Source: Verrucomicrobiota bacterium | GTDB lineage: Bacteria > Verrucomicrobiota > Kiritimatiellia > JAAZAB01 | Direction of reading: 5' to 3' | Assembly: GCA_018898455.1 (NCBI GenBank) | Contig: JAHIJO010000094.1 | Location: forward strand, 1-34,073 | Length of the DNA stretch: 34,073 nucleotides | Part shown: positions 29,381 through 34,073 of the stretch, piece by piece | Numbering within the stretch: position 1 is the stretch's first letter | Layout of the letters: every line of letters begins with the position of its first letter | Translations under genes and position numbers: made by a program | Notes under the pieces: generated by a model | Database searches by the model: none | Told to the model about the DNA's origin: nothing | The model's input: only the letters and a program-made list of their open reading frames with translations

Positions 29381-30150
29381 CGATCGATAAACTTTCCGAT
29401 GAGCAGTTCTCCTTCCTGACGGGTGTCCAGTTCCTCGGTTTTTGCCCGGTGTTGAATGAGGGTTCCGGATTGATGGGAGCCCATCCGGTCGATGGAAAAT
29501 CCCAACTGTCCGTCGCTGGCGATAGGCATCAGACAGGGAGAAATAATTTCAATGAAGGACATTCCCTTTTTTTCGAAGGCCTCTTCGATAGAACGGCGAA
29601 GGCGCCAGCAGTGGAGTGGTGTCCAGCGGGCGATGTAGGAGGCTCCGTATCTGTCGAAAAGGAGGGGCATGTTGAAAGGGGTCTCCGACCGGCTGGGGGC
29701 GATGTGTTTTTTGAAGAGAACGGGCTGGATTTTTTTATTTTCAAAAAGCAGATGGTAGAGAGAACTGTTTATGTAGAGGATGAGAAGGTTTTCTCCGCTG
29801 CGGCAGAGTTGGAGAAGGCGGTCGATGCCCATCACCATAAAATCGCTGTCGGAGAGAAAGAGGACGGGAAGGGATCCCGGGTGTGTTTTTCTGACCTGAA
29901 CGGCTGTTTCAAAAAGGCTTCCGATAGGAGACTGGGTGTTGGGAATTTTAAGAAAGGGAGCTATATTTCCGGTGCACCCGAGGTCTGACCAGACAATTTG
30001 GATGGAATCCGTGGATTTATCTGACCTGCCAAGGGCCTGAAGGAACACATTGACCACCACTCCGATCCCGCAGCCCGGGCACCAGGCTGAAGAAATCCCC
30101 GGCGTTCGGATGAACGGGTCGGATGGGTGGTGCCTTTCGAAAAATGCCAT
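29377..30150 (-). CDS. TPP-binding 2-oxoacid:ferredoxin oxidoreductase beta subunit-like protein, 257 aa
   Basis: Related to the KorB/PorB beta subunits that decarboxylate 2-oxoacids on thiamine diphosphate and pass electrons to ferredoxin. WCPGCGIG near residue 23 and WSDLGCTGN near 54 are the family cysteine motifs. The TPP motif is altered: the usual GDGD...N is LSDSDFMVMG...YINSS, keeping D-x-D and an asparagine. The alpha and gamma subunits are not nearby, so the complex is incomplete in this window. A consensus TTGACA promoter (30187-30159) leads into a nearly leaderless ATG. It overlaps the truncated paralogue by ATGA. It may be a divergent, specialised oxidoreductase. Confidence 0.8.
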   Translation of the reverse strand: MAFFERHHPSDPFIRTPGISSAWCPGCGIGVVVNVFLQALGRSDKSTDSIQIVWSDLGCTGNIAPFLKIPNTQSPIGSLFETAVQVRKTHPGSLPVLFLSDSDFMVMGIDRLLQLCRSGENLLILYINSSLYHLLFENKKIQPVLFKKHIAPSRSETPFNMPLLFDRYGASYIARWTPLHCWRLRRSIEEAFEKKGMSFIEIISPCLMPIASDGQLGFSIDRMGSHQSGTLIQHRAKTEELDTRQEGELLIGKFIDR

Positions 30151-30158
30151 AAAGAAAA

Positions 30159-30187
30159 ATTTTGTCGAATCCCCGGGTACTTGTCAA
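30159..30187 (-). promoter_or_regulatory. Predicted promoter of the TPP-binding gene pair
   Basis: On the minus strand TTGACA (30187-30182, perfect -35) and CAAAAT (30164-30159, -10) are 17 bases apart. Transcription would begin at about 30152, almost at the ATG (30150). Confidence 0.5.
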
Positions 30188-30329
30188 GGTATTTCATTAT
30201 CCTCAAGCGATAAAACGGCTATCGCGAAGAATATTTCGAATTCAGATCATCGATCCCGCTGGTTATTATGGAAGAATTTTATTCCTTTCAACGTCTAATG
30301 TGTGAAAATTCTATTTAGGAGATAAAGAA

Positions 30330-30719
30330 GTGAAAAAAAGATTTTTGATCATTTGGATCGCCGTCGGATTGATGGTTTCGGCCGTTGGTTTGTCCGCCGT
30401 CGATGTTTCCGGAGAATGGGAAATGACGACGCAGGGCATGCGTGGAGAGCAGACATTCACCATCAAGATCGCCCAGGACGGTGAAAATATCACCGTGACC
30501 ATGCCCGGCAGAGGTCGCGGAGGGGAAGTCGGGGAACCTATGGAGGCCGAAGGAACCATCAAAGGCAATGAGATCCAGTGGACAATCGTCCGTGAGACGC
30601 AGCGCGGATCATTCGAGATGGTTTACACAGGGACAGTCGATGGAGATTCCATGTCAGGTCAGATGACCATGAGCATGGGGGATCGCACTTCGGACTGGAC
30701 GGCTACCAGAAAAAAATAA
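30330..30719 (+). CDS. Exported small hypothetical protein, 129 aa
   Basis: MKKRFLIIWIAVGLMVSAVG is a signal peptide. The mature region is a beta-rich, lipocalin-like or META-like repeat: GEWEMTTQG, TFTIKIAQDGENITVTMPG, GTIKGNEIQWTIVRE, FEMVYTGTVDGDSMSGQMTM, DWTATRKK. Strand-turn-strand units of this kind occur in small exported proteins of unknown function from several phyla. AGGAGATAAAGAAG precedes the ATG. A terminator-like hairpin follows, so it is probably a single-gene unit. Confidence 0.82.
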   Translation: MKKRFLIIWIAVGLMVSAVGLSAVDVSGEWEMTTQGMRGEQTFTIKIAQDGENITVTMPGRGRGGEVGEPMEAEGTIKGNEIQWTIVRETQRGSFEMVYTGTVDGDSMSGQMTMSMGDRTSDWTATRKK

Positions 30720-30732
30720 CAACAATTCAACT

Positions 30733-30779
30733 CCGCCGCCGACTCCCGGATGGAGAGGCGGCGGCAGGTTTCGCTTTTT
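30733..30779 (+). terminator. Probable intrinsic terminator after the small exported protein
   Basis: CCGCCGCC (30733-30740) and GGCGGCGG (30757-30764) form an 8-bp stem with an inner CTCC/GGAG pairing. A T-rich stretch (GTTTCGCTTTTT) begins 4 bases later. The T-run is slightly distant, so strength is uncertain. The 227-base gap to the sigma factor otherwise shows no gene. Confidence 0.55.
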
Positions 30780-30946
30780 ATCTCAAGACAAATGAGAGGT
30801 GGTTTTTTGTGGACTTCTTTATTAAAATAAAAATGCAATGGATCAGAATGCGGGAGGTTCCATTCGCGATAACACGGTGATTTGAGGGAAGAAAAAAGGA
30901 GTAGCGCCGTCTAACATATGTGAACGGCTGAGACGCGTCAACAGGC

Positions 30947-31498
30947 ATGGACGAAAAAACGCTGGTCCGGTTGAGTCTGGAGGGAAACAACGACGCGTTC
31001 GAACAGCTCGTAATAAAATACAAAACGAAAATGGTAAATTTGGCATTCAGCATGACGCGCAACCGGGAAAATGCGGACGATCTCGCCCAGGACATTTTTA
31101 TCAAGGCATACGGAGCGCTCAAGAATTTCCGTTTCCAATCGGAATTCGGGACATGGATTTACCGGATTGCGCTCAATCATATAAAGGATTTTTTACGAAC
31201 GGAAAACAAGGTCATCAAAGTTCCCTTTGAGGAAAGATACAAAGAGATGGGGAAACAGGAAGATGAAATGATGAAGAGGGAACGGGCCTCCGTCCAGGAA
31301 AAAAGACGGCATCTCGTCCATGAAGGCATCCGCTCTCTTCCCGAAAAATATCAGACCATTCTTTCCCTCAGGGATATTCAGGGGTTTTCCTATGAGGAAA
31401 TCGGGCAGATTCTGAAATTGATGCCGGGGACGGTCGACTCCCGGCTGCACCGGGCGAGAAGACTCCTTCGCAATAAGATCGCCCCGTTTCTTTCCTAG
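30947..31498 (+). CDS. ECF (sigma-E/sigma-W-like) RNA polymerase sigma factor, 183 aa
   Basis: Region 2 (FEQLVIKYKTKMVNLAFSM, DLAQDIFIKAYGALKNFRF, FGTWIYRIALNHIKDFL) binds core RNA polymerase and the -10 element. Region 4 (LPEKYQTILSLRDIQGFSYEEIGQILKLMPGTVDSRLHRARRLL) contains the helix-turn-helix for the -35. Length is standard. No clear ribosome site precedes the ATG at 30947. Just downstream lie its presumed anti-sigma factor, a Spy-like protein and a MacA/MacB efflux pair, so it probably controls this envelope-stress or export unit and may autoregulate it. Confidence 0.93.
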   Translation: MDEKTLVRLSLEGNNDAFEQLVIKYKTKMVNLAFSMTRNRENADDLAQDIFIKAYGALKNFRFQSEFGTWIYRIALNHIKDFLRTENKVIKVPFEERYKEMGKQEDEMMKRERASVQEKRRHLVHEGIRSLPEKYQTILSLRDIQGFSYEEIGQILKLMPGTVDSRLHRARRLLRNKIAPFLS

Positions 31499-31510
31499 GA
31501 GGAGAAGACA

Positions 31511-32017
31511 ATGAAATGCAAACACGCCGAAAAGTTGATCCTTCGATCCTTCGATTTCCGGCTGTCGAAAGTGGATCAGGAATGCCTTGACCGACATCAG
31601 GACTCCTGCGGGGACTGCCGTAGAATTAAGGATGAGTACGATGTCATCCTGGGGACGCTTCACTCGACCCGATTTCCCGAACCGAAACCCTATTTTACCG
31701 AACGTTTCAGGGCCAGGTTGAAAGACACGCCGGCCTTCGATCCCTTTGCCGCCGGAAAGGCCTGGATTTTAAAAACAGCCTCGGTCATCGCTTTTTCCGC
31801 TGTCGTGCTCAGCGCCGGGATGATCTTTCTTTCTCCTGATCCGGCTGTTCTTTCTCAAGAGAACATGAGCGATTCCGAAATTCTTCTTCTGAAAAACCTT
31901 AATCCCTTTCAGGAGACCCGCACGGTGTTTGAGGCGGGCTCCGTGGAGAACAAAAACATGATGCTGATCTTCAGCGCCCTCGGCGATAAAAACGGTCTAA
32001 GGAAGTATTTCCCATGA
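31511..32017 (+). CDS. Anti-sigma factor with zinc-binding domain, 168 aa
   Basis: A ZAS-type anti-sigma factor expected to hold the preceding ECF sigma factor at the membrane. H29-x3-C33-x2-C36 in RHQDSCGDC is the signature motif, with C25 or C3 as the fourth ligand. A membrane helix at about 88-108 (ILKTASVIAFSAVVLSAG) separates the cytoplasmic domain from an outer segment of about 60 residues. GGAGGAG precedes the ATG, and the gene begins 12 bases after the sigma stop. The stop overlaps the next start by ATGA. Confidence 0.88.
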   Translation: MKCKHAEKLILRSFDFRLSKVDQECLDRHQDSCGDCRRIKDEYDVILGTLHSTRFPEPKPYFTERFRARLKDTPAFDPFAAGKAWILKTASVIAFSAVVLSAGMIFLSPDPAVLSQENMSDSEILLLKNLNPFQETRTVFEAGSVENKNMMLIFSALGDKNGLRKYFP

Positions 32018-32472
32018 GCGGCAATCAGAAATTTTGGATCGTCTTTTCTCTTTTCGGATGTTTTGTTCTGGGTGTTATCGCCGGGGTCTTGCTGGATGAG
32101 AATGTTCTGGATGTGATGCAAAAGAAGAGGCGGGACGAGCAGCGGCAGGCCACCCGGTTCCCTTCCCTCAACACCATGGCGGATGAACTGGTGCTGACCG
32201 AGGAACAGCGGGAACAGATCCAGGATATTTTCAAGAGGAACGATGAGCGGCTTCATGCGATCAGGGAAAAATATATTCCGGAATTCACATCCATTCGAAC
32301 CCTGCTGATCGAGGAAATCAATAACGTGCTGAATGATGCCCAGAAGCAGCAGTTCGAAAACATGATCCAGAGACACGACGAGCAGAGAAGAAGGGAAGCG
32401 GACGCGCGCAAAAGGTATATGGAAAAAAGAGAAAAAGAAAAACAGGGGAAAAAAGACAGCGGCAATAATTGA
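32014..32472 (+). CDS. Spy/CpxP-like envelope protein with LTxxQ motif, 152 aa
   Basis: A membrane-anchored or exported helical protein. The N-terminus FWIVFSLFGCFVLGVIAGVL is a signal anchor. LTEEQREQIQDIFKRNDERLHAI is the LTxxQ motif of Spy/CpxP periplasmic chaperones, followed by a second related helix (LNDAQKQQFENMIQRHDEQRRREADA) and a charged tail. It overlaps the anti-sigma gene (ATGA) and precedes the efflux adaptor by 19 bases, forming one operon. It could sense misfolded protein or metal in the periplasm. The C-terminal 35 residues are almost all charged. Confidence 0.85.
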   Translation: MSGNQKFWIVFSLFGCFVLGVIAGVLLDENVLDVMQKKRRDEQRQATRFPSLNTMADELVLTEEQREQIQDIFKRNDERLHAIREKYIPEFTSIRTLLIEEINNVLNDAQKQQFENMIQRHDEQRRREADARKRYMEKREKEKQGKKDSGNN

Positions 32473-32491
32473 AATAGAAGAGGAGTGAATC

Positions 32492-33781
32492 ATGAAAAAG
32501 AAGCTAATACTTGCACTTATATTAATCGTCGTCGTGATCGGCGCGGTTTTGGCGGTGACGGTATTCAAGAAATCAAACGGAAACGGGATTGTCTATAAAA
32601 AAGAAAAAATCGACCGGGGCAATATCCAGGCCCTGGTCATCACGACGGGCACGCTGAATCCGGTGACCCTTGTGGACGTCGGGAGTCAGGTTTCCGGAAA
32701 AATCGAACAGATCAATGTCGACTTCAATTCTCATGTCAAAAAAGGGGAGATCATTGCCAGAATAGAACAACTTATTTTTCTGACCAAGGTCCAGCAGAAT
32801 GAAGCCAACTATGACAGCGCCAAAGCGTCTGTGGACAAAGCCGAGGTGATGCTCGAGATCAACAGAAAAAATTTTGAGCGGTCCCTCAGCCTCGCCGAAA
32901 AAGACCTGATCTCTTTTGAGGAGAAGGAAAAGTCTGAAGCCGATTATTCCAATGGCAAAGCCGAGCTGCAGTCCCAGATTGCCCGCCTGGCTCAGGCCAA
33001 GTCCCAGCTTGACACGAGCAAGGTGGACCTGGGATACACCGTCATCCGCTCCCCCATCGACGGGTTCGTCGTCAACCGGAACATCAACGAGGGGCAGACG
33101 GTGGCCGCCAGTTTTAATGCGCCGCTTCTTTTTCAGATCGCCAATGACCTGACGAAGATGCAGGTGGAGTGCAGCGTGGATGAAGCCGATATCGGCAAAG
33201 TGAGCGAAGGACAGGCGGTCCAATTCACGGTTGATGCTTTTCCGAACGACCGCTTTCGTGGAGAGGTCAGGCAGGTCCGCTATTCACCCGTCATCGAACA
33301 GAATGTCGTCACCTACACCACCATTGTCGGAGTGGACAATCCCGATATGAAGCTGCGTCCCGGAATGACGGCCACGGTCAACATCATCACCGGAGAAGCC
33401 CGGAACGCCCTGCGGGTTCCCAATTCCGCTCTCCGCTACATGCCCGATCTTTCCCAGGAGGAATTGAGAGCGCTGATGCAGGAGAGGTTCGGGGGTTCAC
33501 GTCCGGGCGGCCAGGGCTCCGCACCGCGTGAGGGGTCTCAGGCCTCCGGTCAGCGGCAAGGGGGGATGCGCGACATGTCCCGTGTCTGGATCGAGGATGA
33601 AAACGGAAAGCTGAAGATGGTTTTTTTCAAAACAGGAGTGACGGACAATACGTTCAGCGAAATCGTATCAGGAGATATTACCGAAGGCACGGAAATCATC
33701 ACCGGAATAGACACTTCCTCCGGAAACAACCGGAATTCGCGAAATAATCCTGCGCGCGGGATGATGCAGTTCATGCGCTGA
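32492..33781 (+). CDS. MacA/HlyD-type efflux adaptor, 429 aa
   Basis: A membrane-fusion protein linking an inner-membrane ABC transporter to an outer-membrane channel. An N-terminal helix (LILALILIVVVIGAVLAV) anchors it. The lipoyl half-motifs are DVGSQVSGKIEQINVDFNSHVKKGEIIARIE and VIRSPIDGFVVNRNINEGQTV, with a coiled-coil hairpin of about 80 residues between them (QSQIARLAQAKSQLD). The barrel and membrane-proximal domains follow. A Gly/Arg/Gln-rich insertion (SRPGGQGSAPREGSQASGQRQGG) near 340-365 is unusual, but such linkers occur in MacA relatives. AGAGGAG precedes the ATG. It is followed by the MacB-type ATPase. The exported substrate is unknown. Confidence 0.92.
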   Translation: MKKKLILALILIVVVIGAVLAVTVFKKSNGNGIVYKKEKIDRGNIQALVITTGTLNPVTLVDVGSQVSGKIEQINVDFNSHVKKGEIIARIEQLIFLTKVQQNEANYDSAKASVDKAEVMLEINRKNFERSLSLAEKDLISFEEKEKSEADYSNGKAELQSQIARLAQAKSQLDTSKVDLGYTVIRSPIDGFVVNRNINEGQTVAASFNAPLLFQIANDLTKMQVECSVDEADIGKVSEGQAVQFTVDAFPNDRFRGEVRQVRYSPVIEQNVVTYTTIVGVDNPDMKLRPGMTATVNIITGEARNALRVPNSALRYMPDLSQEELRALMQERFGGSRPGGQGSAPREGSQASGQRQGGMRDMSRVWIEDENGKLKMVFFKTGVTDNTFSEIVSGDITEGTEIITGIDTSSGNNRNSRNNPARGMMQFMR

Positions 33782-33818
33782 TCCTCCGTTGTATATTTGG
33801 GATTGATCGGAAAAACAT

Positions 33819-34073
33819 ATGGATAATCATTTTCTTTTACGATTTGAAAACCTGGAGCGGGTCTATAAAGTGGGAGACAGCGAAGTCAGGGCTCTTGGCG
33901 GCATCACTCACTCCATCGCCGAAGGCGACATAGTCGCCATCATGGGTCCCTCCGGTTCGGGAAAGTCCACGCTGATGAATATCATCGGCTGCCTCGATAA
34001 GCCGACCTCCGGGAAATATTTTCTGGAAGGAGAAGACATCTCCACATTCGATAAAAACAGGCTGGCACGCATC
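33819..34073 (+). CDS. MacB/LolD-type ABC transporter ATPase domain (partial, cut by window end)
   Basis: The first 85 residues of an ABC ATPase. The Walker A motif GPSGSGKST and the following LMNIIGCLDKPTSGKYFLEGEDIS are typical of MacB/LolD-type (YknY-like) domains. If it is MacB, a membrane domain will follow in the same chain; a separate permease is also possible. It lies 37 bases after the adaptor and its frame remains open at the edge. With the adaptor it would form a three-part efflux or lipid export system under the ECF sigma factor. Confidence 0.9.
   Translation, partial: MDNHFLLRFENLERVYKVGDSEVRALGGITHSIAEGDIVAIMGPSGSGKSTLMNIIGCLDKPTSGKYFLEGEDISTFDKNRLARI

Overview
This window looks like a piece of a moderately GC-rich bacterial genome, probably assembled from a metagenome. 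Gene content up to about 29.0 kb suggests the PVC superphylum, perhaps near Kiritimatiellota or Lentisphaerota. That content includes a UroD-like family protein, LarA and LarE homologues, a LamG protein, a CBM9-like protein, DUF362 ferredoxins, and a trpR next to a trpB-type gene, which recalls chlamydial trpRBA. This placement is an inference from gene content; no rRNA gene is present.

Layout. 1-2869: an unknown operon tail, then a TrpR-type repressor and a stand-alone TrpB2. 2870-4800: a hairpin-rich spacer, a VapBC toxin-antitoxin pair and a secreted parvulin, in AT-richer DNA that looks acquired. 5151-9813: a secreted LamG protein diverging from a LarA-type protein and a radical SAM protein. 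9985-11642: two coupled envelope proteins. 11775-13333: a DUF362 ferredoxin, a frameshifted GIY-YIG gene and tRNA-Pro(TGG). 13334-13750: a non-coding array of strong hairpins. 13751-18540: surface-polysaccharide genes (GT-C-like membrane protein, UDP-sugar epimerase, ABC-2 permease). 18519-23447, minus strand: IspH, a UroD-family protein, an M28 peptidase, a cupin and two nucleotidyltransferase-fold proteins. 23703-28016, plus strand: a polyol dehydrogenase, a CBM9-like protein, a mutarotase-like protein and LarE, followed by a secreted ankyrin protein.

From about 29.06 kb the character changes. There is a pair of TPP-binding oxidoreductase beta subunits, the second cut short, and then an ECF sigma factor, anti-sigma factor, Spy-like protein and MacA/MacB-type efflux module running off the right end. 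The truncated gene at the boundary marks either an acquired block or a chimeric assembly join.

The most unusual content is non-coding. At least three families of dispersed palindromic elements lie in the left 28 kb. Copies differ by paired substitutions that keep the stems. One perfect 32-bp palindrome forms the tails of two convergent genes. Another element is a 54-nt, fully paired, cloverleaf-like structure whose length is a whole number of codons, inside a dehydrogenase gene. Together they resemble a population of mobile or structured palindromes that tolerates protein-coding positions.
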